64,000 nucleotides of DNA from Azophilus sp963663395 (GTDB lineage Bacteria; Pseudomonadota; Gammaproteobacteria; Pseudomonadales; Azotimanducaceae), in assembly GCA_963663395.1 (NCBI GenBank), contig OY760226.1, positions 4,154,001-4,218,000 of the forward strand, in the 5' to 3' direction. The position numbers and the translations under genes are program-made. This document shows positions 43,475 to 53,244 of this stretch, piece by piece. Each line of letters starts with the position of its first letter. Position 1 is the first letter of the stretch. The notes under the pieces were generated by a model, which was not told the DNA's origin, did no database searches, and was given only the letters and a program-made list of their open reading frames with translations.

Positions 43475-44530
43475 TCAGCGGAAGCTCTCGTTTACCTGCT
43501 CGAGCGCCGCGGAGCCGGGGCACAGGTCGGACTCGGTCAGACTGTTCAGCGGCACATCCACCGTTTCGAGGATCTCGTGGCAATCCGCCGCATCCGGGTC
43601 GACGTACAACAGCCCCGTTACCACCTCGCCCCTGTCCTGGTAACGCTGCACCGTCTCCAGCGCCCCCACGCGGTCGTGGACATCGTAGCCGCCATCGAGC
43701 TTGTACAGGCGCAGCACGGAACCGTCGGGCATCGGCACGTCCTCCGTGGCGCCCGGCCCGTAGTCGGCCGTGATTTCCTCCCCGGACGGGAAGTAATCCG
43801 CATGCACGAAGTGGCCGCTGTGCCCGCGCACATAGTCGAAGCTCTTGGTGGAGCCATTGTGATTGTTGAAGGCGACACAGGGCGAGATGACATCGAGAAA
43901 CGCCATGCCGTGATGCTTCAGCCCCGCCTTGATGAGCGGTACCAGCTGGTTCTTGTCGCCGGAGAAACTGCGCGCGACGAAGCTTGCGCCCACCTGCAGG
44001 GCCAGGCTCACCAGGTCGATGGGCTCGTAGAGGTTGGGCACGCCCCGCTTGCTGGTGGAACCCCGGTCGTTGGTCGCCGAGAACTGGCCCTTGGTCAGCC
44101 CGTAGGTGCCGTTGTTGTCGACGACGTAGAGCATGTTGATGCGCCGCCGCATGATGTGGGCGAATTGGCCGAGCCCGATGGAGGCGCTGTCGCCGTCCCC
44201 GGAGACGCCGATGCAGTACAGCTCCCGGTTGGCGAGATTGGCGCCGGTGGCGACCGCCGGCATGCGCCCGTGCACGGAGTTGAAACCGTGGGACTTGTCC
44301 AGGAAATAGCTCGGCGTCTTCGAAGAGCAGCCGATGCCCGACATTTTCGCGAACCGGTGCGGCGGCAGGGCCAGTTCGGCACAGGCCTGCACCACGGCGG
44401 CGCTGACGGAGTCGTGGCCGCAGCCGGCGCAGAGGGTCGACACCACGCCTTCGTAATCGCGCCGGGTGAGCCCGAGTTCGTTGACCGGCAGCTGCGGATG
44501 ATGGATTCGCGGCTTGGCGACGAATGTCAT
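43475..44530 (-). CDS. korB: 2-oxoacid:ferredoxin oxidoreductase, beta subunit
   Basis: TPP-binding beta subunit, 351 residues, of a 2-oxoglutarate- or pyruvate-type ferredoxin oxidoreductase that makes acyl-CoA and reduced ferredoxin. The cluster/TPP region shows LCAGCGHDSVS and GIGCSSKTP; the TPP motif is SGDGDSASIGLGQF followed by MLYVVDNNGTYGLTKGQFS. ATG 44530 overlaps the alpha subunit stop by 4 bases. Substrate choice between 2-oxoglutarate and pyruvate is not determined. Confidence 0.92.
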   Translation of the reverse strand: MTFVAKPRIHHPQLPVNELGLTRRDYEGVVSTLCAGCGHDSVSAAVVQACAELALPPHRFAKMSGIGCSSKTPSYFLDKSHGFNSVHGRMPAVATGANLANRELYCIGVSGDGDSASIGLGQFAHIMRRRINMLYVVDNNGTYGLTKGQFSATNDRGSTSKRGVPNLYEPIDLVSLALQVGASFVARSFSGDKNQLVPLIKAGLKHHGMAFLDVISPCVAFNNHNGSTKSFDYVRGHSGHFVHADYFPSGEEITADYGPGATEDVPMPDGSVLRLYKLDGGYDVHDRVGALETVQRYQDRGEVVTGLLYVDPDAADCHEILETVDVPLNSLTESDLCPGSAALEQVNESFR

Positions 44531-46350
44531 GAGCGCACCTCCGTGAGGCGGGGCAGTTTCCGCGCCTTGTAATGCTCCAGCACCTGGGAGTGGATGTCCT
44601 CGGCCGAAAGCGACAGCCCCGCGTAGTAGAGCACCGGTACCAGCTTCGCCGGGTCCACGTCGCCTTCGTTGATCAGCAGCGTGCGCATCTGTGCATCCCG
44701 GTTCTGGTCCACCACGAACACCAGGTCATGGCGTTCGATGAACTGCCACACCTCGTCGCCGAACGGGAAGCCGCGTATGCGCATGCGGTCGACCCCCACC
44801 CCGTCCGCCTGCAGCATGTGCAGGGTTTCGTCCATGGGCATGGCGCTGGTGCCGTAATAGATGATGCCGGCTTTCCGGCCGTCTTCGTGAATCTCGGGTT
44901 TCGGCATCAACCCGGCGGCGGTCGCCCATTTCTCCAGCAGCCGGTCCATGTTGCGCTGGTAGGCGTCCGGATCCTCGGTGTACCGCGCGTACTCGTCCCG
45001 GGACGCGCCGCGGGTGAAGAAGGCGCCCCGTTCCGGGTGTGTGCCGGGCAGCGTGCGATAGCCGATGCCATCGCCGTCGACGTCGAGATAGCGGCCGAAT
45101 TCCTGGACCTCGTCGAGGTCTTGCTCTGACAGCACCTTGCCGCGGTCGTAACGGCGCTCGTCGTCCCAGGCCAACGGCTCCGACAGCACCGGGTTCATGC
45201 CCAGGTCGAGATCGCTCATCACGATGACGGGCGTCTGCAGGCGGTCGGCAAGGTCCAGTGCGTCCGCGGCGAAGTCGAAGCATTCCTTGGGCGTCGACGG
45301 GAACAGCAGCGGGTGCCGCGTATCGCCGTGGGAGGCATATGCCGCGGCCAGCAGGTCGCCCTGCTGGGTGCGGGTGGGCATGCCCGTCGACGGGCCGGCC
45401 CGCTGGATGTCGAACAGCACCGCCGGAATCTCCGCGAAGTAGGCGAGACCCAGAAATTCCGACATCAGGGATACGCCCGGACCGCTGGTGGCGGTGAATG
45501 CACGGGCGCCGTTCCAGGCTGAGCCGATGACGATGCCGATGGCCGCCAGCTCGTCTTCCGCCTGGATGACGGCGAACTTCCGTCGCCGGGAGGCCTTGTC
45601 GATACGCATTCTGCCCGCGTAACGCTCGAACGCCTCCGCCATGGAGGTGGACGGCGTGATCGGATACCAGGCGCACACCGTCGCCCCGCCGTACAGGGCG
45701 CCCAGGCCGGCCGCGGTGTTGCCCTCGATGAATATCCTGTCGCCCACCGCATCCGAGCGCCGCAACTGGTACTCGATGGGGCCGTTGAGGTAGTCGAGCG
45801 CGTACTGGCGCCCGATCTCCAGCGCATGGATATTCGGCTGGATCAGGTCGTCCTTGCCCTTGTACTGGGTGGCAACCATGCCGGTGATCACTTCGAACTC
45901 GATGTTCAGCAGTGCCGACAGCGCCCCGAGGTAGACGATGTTCTTGAACAGGCCCCGCTGCTTGAGGTCGGTGAACTCCGGCTGCAGCAGGGCGGAGATC
46001 GGCATGCCGATCTCGCGGATGTCGCTGCGCCTGAGGTTTGCGGCGAGCGGCTTGCTGTTGTCGTAGAAGAGATAGCCGCCCGGCCTGATGCTCTCGACAT
46101 CCTCGGCGTAGGTCTCGGCATTCATGGCCACCATGATGTCGACCCCTTCCCGGCGGCCGAGGTGCCCCGCCTCGTTGACGCGCACGTCGAACCAGGTGGG
46201 CAGCCCCTGGATGTTCGACGGAAAGATGTTGCGCACCGCCACCGGCACGCCCATGCGGAAGATCGCCTTGGCGAACATGCCGTTGGCGCTTGCCGAGCCT
46301 GAGCCGTTGACGTTGGCGAAGCGGATGACGAAGTCGTTGTAGGTCACCAT
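44527..46350 (-). CDS. korA: 2-oxoacid:ferredoxin oxidoreductase, fused gamma-alpha subunit
   Basis: A 607-residue protein. The N-terminal gamma domain (VIRFANVNGSGSASANGMFA, about residues 5-185) is fused to the alpha domain (IEGNTAAGLGALYGGATVCA, PITPSTSMAEAFERYA). The alpha domain contains the EDELAAIGIVIGSAWNGARA stretch typical of KorA/PorA. ATG 46350 is chosen because the product then starts directly with the gamma domain. It is one base after the flavoprotein gene stop and overlaps korB by 4 bases. Confidence 0.92.
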   Translation of the reverse strand: MVTYNDFVIRFANVNGSGSASANGMFAKAIFRMGVPVAVRNIFPSNIQGLPTWFDVRVNEAGHLGRREGVDIMVAMNAETYAEDVESIRPGGYLFYDNSKPLAANLRRSDIREIGMPISALLQPEFTDLKQRGLFKNIVYLGALSALLNIEFEVITGMVATQYKGKDDLIQPNIHALEIGRQYALDYLNGPIEYQLRRSDAVGDRIFIEGNTAAGLGALYGGATVCAWYPITPSTSMAEAFERYAGRMRIDKASRRRKFAVIQAEDELAAIGIVIGSAWNGARAFTATSGPGVSLMSEFLGLAYFAEIPAVLFDIQRAGPSTGMPTRTQQGDLLAAAYASHGDTRHPLLFPSTPKECFDFAADALDLADRLQTPVIVMSDLDLGMNPVLSEPLAWDDERRYDRGKVLSEQDLDEVQEFGRYLDVDGDGIGYRTLPGTHPERGAFFTRGASRDEYARYTEDPDAYQRNMDRLLEKWATAAGLMPKPEIHEDGRKAGIIYYGTSAMPMDETLHMLQADGVGVDRMRIRGFPFGDEVWQFIERHDLVFVVDQNRDAQMRTLLINEGDVDPAKLVPVLYYAGLSLSAEDIHSQVLEHYKARKLPRLTEVRS

Positions 46351-46351
46351 T

Positions 46352-48148
46352 TCAGGCACTCGCCTCCCCGGCGTAGGACCCGAGCTGGGGAATGTGCACC
46401 ACGGAAGTCTGCATGTCCCAGGCATTGGTGGGGCAGCGCTCGGCGCAGAGCCCGCAGTGCAGGCAGAGGTCTTCGTCCTTGACCATCACCCGCTCCGTCG
46501 GCAGCGAGCCCGAAACGTAGAGGTCCTGTTCCGTATTCGAGGCCGGCGCCATCAGCCGTTGGCGAAGGTCCTCCTCCTCGCCGTTTTCAATGAAGCTGAT
46601 GCAGTCCATCGGGCAGATATCCACGCAGGCATCGCATTCGATGCACAGCCGGTCGGTGAATACCGTCTGCACGTCGCAGTTCAGGCAGCGCTGTGCCTCC
46701 CGGGCGCCGAGACGCTTGTCGAAGCCGAGTTCCACCTCGATCTTGATGTTGCCTAGCGACTGCTTCTTGTCGGCGTGGGGCACCAGGTAGCGCGCCGCCG
46801 GGTCGTGCTCGGCATCGTAGCTCCACTCGTGCAGGCCCATCTTGGTGCTGATCAGGTTGACGCCCTCCGGCGGGCGGTCTGCCTTGAGGTCCTTGCCCTG
46901 GCAGAACAGGTGCATCGAGATTGCCGCCTGGTGGGCGTGGGCCGAGGCCCAGATGATGTTCTCGGGCCCGAAAGCGCTGTCGCCGCCGAAGAAGACCTTG
47001 GGGTGGGTGGACTGCAGGGTCACCTCGTCGAGCAGCGGGCAGTCCCACTTGTCGAACTGGATGCCGGCATCGCGCTCGATCCACGGGCAGTGGTTTTCCT
47101 GGCCGATGGCCATGAGAATCTTGTCCGCCTCCAGGAACACGTCCGGCTCGCCGCTCGGCACGTACTTGAGGCGCCCGTTCTCGCCCTCGACAGGCTTGAC
47201 GCAGCCGAACACCACGCCCTTCAGTTTGCCGTTCTCGTGCACGAACTCCTTGGGCGGCCGGTTGTTGACGATGGGAATGCCCTCGCGCATGGCGTCTTCC
47301 TTTTCCCAGTCGGACGCCTTCATCACCTCGAAGGCCGAACGCACCACCACGGTGACGCTTTCCGCCCCGACCCGCTTCGAGGTGCGGCAGCAGTCCATGG
47401 CCGTGTTGCCGCCGCCCATGACGATGACCTTGCCCTCGATGGAGCTCGTATGGCCGAAGGCGACGCTCGCCAGCCAGTCGATGCCGATGTGGATGTGTTC
47501 GTCGACCTCCGCGCGGCCCGGCAGGTCGAGGTCTCGCCCGCGCGGTGCGCCGGTGCCCACGAAGTAGGCGTCGTAGTCCATGGCCAGCATTTCCTTCATG
47601 CTGGTGATCTCGTAGCCGAAGTGGCACTTCACGCCCATGTCGAGGATGAGGTCGACCTCTTCCTCGAGCACGTCGGCCGGCAGCCGGAAGGCCGGGATCT
47701 GGCTGCGCATCATGCCGCCGCCGGCCGGGTCTTTCTCGAACATGTGCACTTCGTAGCCGAGCGGCAGCAGGTCGCGCGCCACCGCCAGCGAGGCGGGACC
47801 GGAGCCGAGCAGCGCCACGCGCTTGCCGTTCTTCCTGGTGGGTACGCGTGGCATGTAGGGGGTGATGTCGCCCTTGTGGTCTGCCGCCACCCGTTTCAGC
47901 CGGCAGATGGCCACCGGCTTCTCCTCGGTGCGCACGCGCCGGCAGGCGGGCTCGCAGGGCCGGTCGCAGGTGCGCCCGAGGATGCCCGGGAAGACGTTGC
48001 TGTCCCAGTTGAGCATGTACGCTTCGGTATATCGTTCCTGGGCGATCAGCCGGATGTACTCGGGCACGGGCGTGTGCGCGGGACAGGCCCACTGGCAATC
48101 TACTACCTTGTGGAAATAGTTCGGGTTCAGGATGTCGGTCGGCTTCAT
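46352..48148 (-). CDS. GltD-like FAD/NAD(P) oxidoreductase with C-terminal 2x[4Fe-4S] ferredoxin domain
   Basis: A 598-residue electron-transfer subunit. The N-terminal helical Fe-S domain has WACPAHTPVPEYI and GRTCDRPCEPACRR, as in glutamate synthase small subunits. FAD and NAD(P) folds follow (ALLGSGPASLAVARDL; VIVMGGGNTAMDCCRT). The end is a ferredoxin domain with CIECDACVDICPMDC and CLHCGLCAERCPTNAW. It is the first gene of the operon with korA and korB, so it probably joins the oxidoreductase to the NAD(P)H pool. ATG 48148 is used; longer in-frame starts exist. Divergent from mfd. Confidence 0.9.
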   Translation of the reverse strand: MKPTDILNPNYFHKVVDCQWACPAHTPVPEYIRLIAQERYTEAYMLNWDSNVFPGILGRTCDRPCEPACRRVRTEEKPVAICRLKRVAADHKGDITPYMPRVPTRKNGKRVALLGSGPASLAVARDLLPLGYEVHMFEKDPAGGGMMRSQIPAFRLPADVLEEEVDLILDMGVKCHFGYEITSMKEMLAMDYDAYFVGTGAPRGRDLDLPGRAEVDEHIHIGIDWLASVAFGHTSSIEGKVIVMGGGNTAMDCCRTSKRVGAESVTVVVRSAFEVMKASDWEKEDAMREGIPIVNNRPPKEFVHENGKLKGVVFGCVKPVEGENGRLKYVPSGEPDVFLEADKILMAIGQENHCPWIERDAGIQFDKWDCPLLDEVTLQSTHPKVFFGGDSAFGPENIIWASAHAHQAAISMHLFCQGKDLKADRPPEGVNLISTKMGLHEWSYDAEHDPAARYLVPHADKKQSLGNIKIEVELGFDKRLGAREAQRCLNCDVQTVFTDRLCIECDACVDICPMDCISFIENGEEEDLRQRLMAPASNTEQDLYVSGSLPTERVMVKDEDLCLHCGLCAERCPTNAWDMQTSVVHIPQLGSYAGEASA

Positions 48149-48356
48149 GGCGGCTCTGGCAGGCTGACTGGCGAGGGAAATCCGTTCCCTCCCCTGCGCC
48201 GCTGTATCGCGCACGCGGTCGCGAGCCGCACTTTACCGTTTTGCCGCTCGATTAGGAAGCATTGCCGCTACGCAACCCTTTGATTTGCCAGCCTCGCGGG
48301 AGTGCCATAACGCGGGTAGAATACGCCGCTCGCCCAGCGCAGCAGTCCCACCCGCC

Positions 48357-51300
48357 ATGGATTTCCGCCTCGCCGACAAACTCCCCACCGAGCCCGGTCA
48401 GCGTCTGACCTGGGACAATGTCTTCGGCGCCGCCGGGGGTTTCCTGGCCGCACAGGCTGCCGCAGCGCACGGCTCCCTGGTTGTAATCGTGGCCAATGAT
48501 GCCGAGGACGCCGTTCGCTGGCACGACGAGGTCGCCTTCTTCTCCGCCGACGGCGAAGACGGAATCGTCCATTTCCCGGACTGGGAGACTCTGCCCTACG
48601 ATGTCTTCTCACCGCATCCGGACATCACCTCCGAGCGGCTGGCGACGCTCCGCGCCCTGGGGCGGCTGCGCCGTGGCGTACTGGTCGTATCGGTTACCGC
48701 GCTGATGCAGCGCCTGGCGCCGCCCGAGTACGTGGAGGCGCAATCGTTCGTTCTGGCCGCCGGCGATTTACTCGATACCCACACCGAACGCGCCCGGCTG
48801 GAGGCCGCCGGCTACACGGCCGTGGAAACCGTCGAAAACCGGGGGGAGTTCGCCATTCGCGGCTCGCTCATGGATATCTTTCCCGCGGGCGCCGAAAACC
48901 CGATCCGCATCGACATGCTGGACGACGAAATCGAGTCGCTGCGCCTGTTCGACCCCGACACCCAGCGCACCATCGAGCGGGTAGGCGCCATAAGCATGCT
49001 GCCGGCCCGGGAGTTCCCCCTTGACGATGCCGCCATTGCCCGCTTCCGCAGCCGCTGGCACGAGACATTCGATGTGGATGTGCGCACGTGCAGCGTCTAC
49101 AAGGACGTTTCCGCCGGCATACCCCCGGGCGGCATCGAATACTACCTGCCCCTGTTCTTCGATGGCCTTGCCACCCTGTTCGACTATCTGCCCGCGGATA
49201 CGCTGTTGTTGCACCGCTCGGACCTGGGCGATGCCGCCCAGCACTTCCGGAAAGACATCGAGAGCCGCCACGACAGCCTCGCCTACGACATCGAGCGCCC
49301 CATTCTCCAGCCCGACGCCCTTTTCCTGACTCCGGATCGCCTGCACGAGCGGCTGCGCGCCTATCCCCGGATCTCGCTCCGCGAGAGGCAAAGAGCCGGG
49401 ACGCGCCGCCGCTCGCGGATGCTGCCGGACCTGCAGGCCAACGCGCGGCTCAAGGAACCGGCGCAACGGCTCAGGGAATTCATGGCCGCCAACCGGTCCG
49501 CGCGTTTCCTGTTCACGGCCGAGACCGTCGGGCGCCGGGAGGTGCTGTCCGAGTTCCTCGCCCGGGCCGGCATTGGCGCCGAGACCGTCCCGGGCCTGTC
49601 CGATTTTCTTGTGGGAACCGCACCGTGCGGCATCGCAACCGCACCCCTGCACCAGGGGCTCTGGGCCGACGAACTGATCGTCCTCACGGAAACCCAGATC
49701 TTCGGCCACCGGCCCACCGGCGAACGGGTGAGCGGCGCCCGGGTGGTCGACCCCGAGCAGATCGTTCGCGACCTTTCGGAACTCTCCACCGGCGCCCCCG
49801 TCGTCCACCTGGAGCACGGCATCGGCCGCTATCTGGGTCTCCAGACCCTCAGCGTCGATGGACTCGTCAGCGAATTCCTGATGCTGGAATACGCCGGCGG
49901 CGACAAGCTGTACGTGCCGGTGACCTCGCTGCACCTCATCACGCGCTACACGGGCGCCGGCGACACCGGTGCGCCGCTGCACCGGCTCGGCTCCGACCAG
50001 TGGGAGAGGGCCAAGCGCCGCGCCGCTGCCAAGGCCGTCGACGTGGCCGCCGAACTGCTGAATATCCACGCCCGCAGGGCCGCCAGGGAAGCGGTTCCCC
50101 TGGCATTCGATGCCGCCGAGTACGCCCGCTTCGCGAGCCGGTTCCCCTTCGAACTGACCGAGGACCAGGCCAAGGCCATCGATGCCGTGATCGAGGACCT
50201 GGCTTCCGAGAAGGCCACCGACCGGCTGGTGTGCGGCGATGTGGGGTTCGGCAAGACCGAGGTTGCCATGCGCGCCGCCTTCGCCACCGTGCTTGCCGGC
50301 AAGCAGGTGGTAGTGCTGGTGCCGACGACACTGCTTGCCCAGCAGCACCTCGATACTTTCACCGACCGGTTCGCCGACTGGCCGGTGCAGATCGAGGCGG
50401 TCTCACGGCTGCGCACCGACGCCGAGACGGCCTCCATACGCGAGCGCATGCAGACCGGCCGCCTCGACATCCTCATCGGCACCCACAAGCTGCTCGGCCC
50501 GTCCTTCCGGTTCGACGATCTCGGGCTGGTCGTCATCGACGAGGAACACCGCTTCGGGGTTCGCCAGAAGGAACGGCTCAAGGCGCTGCGCGCCGAAGTG
50601 GACGTTATAACCCTGACCGCGACGCCCATTCCCCGCACCCTGAACATGGCCATGAGCGGCATACGGGATCTCTCCATCATCGCGACGCCGCCCGCCCGGC
50701 GCCTGTCGATCAAGACCTTCATCCAGCAGAAGCGCAACCACATCGTTCGCGAGGCGATCAACCGGGAACTGATGCGCGGCGGGCAGGTTTTCTACGTCCA
50801 CAACGAGGTGCGCAGCATAGAACGGGCTGCCGAGCAGGTCTCCGAACTGGCGCCGGCGGCCCGCGTCGGCATCGGCCACGGGCAGATGGCCAAGCGCTCG
50901 CTGGAGCAGGTGATGAAGGACTTCCACCAGCGCCAGCTGAACGTACTGGTTTGCTCGACCATCATCGAAAACGGCATCGACATCCCCAACGCCAACACCA
51001 TCGTCATCGACAGGGCCGACAAGTTCGGGCTCGCCCAGCTTCACCAGTTGCGCGGCAGGGTGGGCCGCTCGCACCGCCAGGCGTACGCCTACCTGCTGAC
51101 CCCGCACCCCAAAGCCATGACCCCGGACTCGGTGAAGCGCCTGGAAGCGGTACAGGCGGCCGGCGACCTCGGCGTCGGCTTCGCGCTGGCCACCCGGGAC
51201 CTGGAAATCCGCGGCGCCGGCGAATTGCTGGGCGACGAGCAGTCCGGCCAGATCGAGTCCATCGGCTTTTCGCTCTACATGGAACTCCTGCGCCGCGCGG

Positions 51301-51827
51301 TCAGCGCCATTCAGGCCGGCCAGGTCCCCGACCTCGATGCGCCGCTCGAGCCGGTCAGCCAGGAAGTGAACCTGCACTGCTCCACGCTGATCCCCGAAGA
51401 CTACCTGCCGGATGTCCACACGCGGCTGTTGATGTACAAGCGCATCGCCAGCGCTGCCGGGCCTTCCGAACTCGAAGCCCTGCAGGTGGAAATGATCGAT
51501 CGATTCGGGCTGCTGCCCGTGCCGCTCAAACAACTGTTCCGCGTGACCGAACTCAAGCTGAAGCTGAACAAGCTCGGCATCGTGAAATTCGATCTCGGTG
51601 AACGGGGGGGCGTCGTGACGGTAGGCGACACCACCAGCATCGACCCCTCCGGCGTCGTCGCCCTGGTACAGCGCGAACCCGCCACCTATCGGCTGGACAG
51701 CGCGTCCCGGCTGCGCATCCAGGAAGCCCTGCCCAACCTGCAGGAACGCTTCGCCTTCGCCGAGCGCCTGCTTGATCTGCTGGCGCCGCGCGACGCTTTC
51801 AGCGGCAACCTCGCCGCGGGTGGATGA
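48357..51827 (+). CDS. mfd: transcription-repair coupling factor
   Basis: Mfd releases RNA polymerase stalled at DNA damage and recruits UvrA. At 1156 residues it has the family's usual length. In order: UvrB-like N-terminal module, RNA-polymerase-interacting Tudor-like domain (VVHLEHGIGRYLGLQTL), RecG-like helicase with GDVGFGKTEV (Walker A, near residue 630) and DEEHRFGV, the second RecA fold (RVGRSHRQAYAYLL), and the C-terminal domain. ATG 48357 gives the expected MDFRLADKLP start. Downstream is csiV, as in Pseudomonas. Confidence 0.97.
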   Translation: MDFRLADKLPTEPGQRLTWDNVFGAAGGFLAAQAAAAHGSLVVIVANDAEDAVRWHDEVAFFSADGEDGIVHFPDWETLPYDVFSPHPDITSERLATLRALGRLRRGVLVVSVTALMQRLAPPEYVEAQSFVLAAGDLLDTHTERARLEAAGYTAVETVENRGEFAIRGSLMDIFPAGAENPIRIDMLDDEIESLRLFDPDTQRTIERVGAISMLPAREFPLDDAAIARFRSRWHETFDVDVRTCSVYKDVSAGIPPGGIEYYLPLFFDGLATLFDYLPADTLLLHRSDLGDAAQHFRKDIESRHDSLAYDIERPILQPDALFLTPDRLHERLRAYPRISLRERQRAGTRRRSRMLPDLQANARLKEPAQRLREFMAANRSARFLFTAETVGRREVLSEFLARAGIGAETVPGLSDFLVGTAPCGIATAPLHQGLWADELIVLTETQIFGHRPTGERVSGARVVDPEQIVRDLSELSTGAPVVHLEHGIGRYLGLQTLSVDGLVSEFLMLEYAGGDKLYVPVTSLHLITRYTGAGDTGAPLHRLGSDQWERAKRRAAAKAVDVAAELLNIHARRAAREAVPLAFDAAEYARFASRFPFELTEDQAKAIDAVIEDLASEKATDRLVCGDVGFGKTEVAMRAAFATVLAGKQVVVLVPTTLLAQQHLDTFTDRFADWPVQIEAVSRLRTDAETASIRERMQTGRLDILIGTHKLLGPSFRFDDLGLVVIDEEHRFGVRQKERLKALRAEVDVITLTATPIPRTLNMAMSGIRDLSIIATPPARRLSIKTFIQQKRNHIVREAINRELMRGGQVFYVHNEVRSIERAAEQVSELAPAARVGIGHGQMAKRSLEQVMKDFHQRQLNVLVCSTIIENGIDIPNANTIVIDRADKFGLAQLHQLRGRVGRSHRQAYAYLLTPHPKAMTPDSVKRLEAVQAAGDLGVGFALATRDLEIRGAGELLGDEQSGQIESIGFSLYMELLRRAVSAIQAGQVPDLDAPLEPVSQEVNLHCSTLIPEDYLPDVHTRLLMYKRIASAAGPSELEALQVEMIDRFGLLPVPLKQLFRVTELKLKLNKLGIVKFDLGERGGVVTVGDTTSIDPSGVVALVQREPATYRLDSASRLRIQEALPNLQERFAFAERLLDLLAPRDAFSGNLAAGG

Positions 51828-51876
51828 TGCGGGTCAGTCGACGCGGGTCAGGCGACGCGCCTCGTTGAGCGAGCGA

Positions 51877-53244
51877 ATGTCCGGCGTTGCAGACCCGTTA
51901 TCCGCACGTCGCCGATGTCGCGGGGGGGAAGGCGTGCGCCGATGGCGCCGTTACCGGTCCGTTGCCGCCGGCGGATTCTGCGCCCTGACATCCGTATTGC
52001 CCTTGGCTGCCGCCGAGCGGCTGGAGGCCCTGACCGAAAGCTGGTACTCCGTTGAGGCGATAATTTTCCAGCGGGTGGAAGCCACGCCGGCCAACAGCCC
52101 GGAACACCTGTACCACACGGACCCGCGCAGCGTTCCGGCCGGTTTCCAGTCGTTTGCCGCCGATGCACCAGGCAGTGCTTACAACCTCAACCCCCTGACT
52201 GCGGCGACGCTCGAATTTCCCACGCTTTCCTTCGACTGCTCCGGGACCCGCGACGCTTCCGACCAGCAACCGGCCGGTACTCCCGCCTGGTATCAGCCTC
52301 CATTGCACGAAGACGGCCCCCTGTCCCCCCCGGCGCCAGGGGCAATGACACCCGAGCCCGGAAGCGAAGACCTCTACGCAGCGCCGCCCCGGTCAACAGT
52401 CCTGGAGGATGCCGACGCATCCGGCCAGGCCGCGAACGAGTCCACGGTGCCGCAGCTCAACGGGTTTCCATACGACGCCTGCAGACCCACGGGGCCGGAA
52501 ATCACCGGTTCAAACGATCCTCACCCGAATACCGGCACCGAGACTGCATTCGGCCCCGATACCGCGGCCGAGGAACTCTGCCCACCCGTATCCTTCGATA
52601 TTGCGGTGGCGCCCACACAGTCTCGAGCGTTGTGCAGCCTGCCGCCGGGGCAGCCCCCACCGGCCATCGAGCCCGTGCTCGAACCCCATCCCCTGCTGGA
52701 CTGGCTGGACGCCGTGCGCCGTTTCGAAAACCAGCTGCGCGGCGACAGCTTTCGTGCCGTCATGGCCGGCACGACGCTGCGCCGGCAGGCGAATCGCATC
52801 CGCAATTCCGGCCAGCTGCGCTTGTTGTGGCACGGCCTCTGGACCCAGCATGTGCCGCCCAGGAACGCGCCCGAACCGCTGCTGATCCAGGCCGGCCGGC
52901 GTGACGACGGTGTTCATGAACTGGAGGGCACCCTCGCTATCACGCTGGGCCGCTACCTCCACTTTCGCGCTCGTCTGTGGTGGGTCGGCCCGCCAACGGC
53001 CCGCGAGGTGCGTGCCGCGGCTCCGTCATCCATAACGGGCGGCCCGGAGAGCGGCGCACACCCACAGCCACCCGGGGGAATCGAATACATGGTGCTGGAA
53101 GAAAGCCGCGCGATGCGCAGCGGCACCCTGCACTACCTGGACCATCCGGCGCTCGGCGTTCTCGTCCGCGCAGACCCGGTGACAGCGCCCCGATGGCTGG
53201 TCGATGCCTCAGCTGCCTTCGAGTCCGAGCAAGGCGGCGACTAA
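51877..53244 (+). CDS. csiV: CsiV-family periplasmic protein with long proline-rich insert
   Basis: CsiV proteins are exported peptidoglycan-binding partners of transcription-coupled-repair loci in gammaproteobacteria. Here a signal peptide (AAGGFCALTSVLPLAAA) precedes WYSVEAIIFQRVE. The C-terminal half has ITLGRYLHFRARLWW and MVLEESRAMRSGTLHYLDHP, both typical. At 455 residues it is much longer than the family I recall, because residues about 120-270 are a Pro/Ala/Glu-rich low-complexity insert. ATG 51877 is used; GTG 51934 is an alternative. Its 3' end overlaps the convergent phosphorylase by 36 bases. Confidence 0.82.
   Translation: MSGVADPLSARRRCRGGEGVRRWRRYRSVAAGGFCALTSVLPLAAAERLEALTESWYSVEAIIFQRVEATPANSPEHLYHTDPRSVPAGFQSFAADAPGSAYNLNPLTAATLEFPTLSFDCSGTRDASDQQPAGTPAWYQPPLHEDGPLSPPAPGAMTPEPGSEDLYAAPPRSTVLEDADASGQAANESTVPQLNGFPYDACRPTGPEITGSNDPHPNTGTETAFGPDTAAEELCPPVSFDIAVAPTQSRALCSLPPGQPPPAIEPVLEPHPLLDWLDAVRRFENQLRGDSFRAVMAGTTLRRQANRIRNSGQLRLLWHGLWTQHVPPRNAPEPLLIQAGRRDDGVHELEGTLAITLGRYLHFRARLWWVGPPTAREVRAAAPSSITGGPESGAHPQPPGGIEYMVLEESRAMRSGTLHYLDHPALGVLVRADPVTAPRWLVDASAAFESEQGGD

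Noticed and set aside
49088..51601. Plus-strand frame of 837 codons within mfd
   Set aside because: An alternative frame of mfd with Arg/Pro-rich shadow composition.
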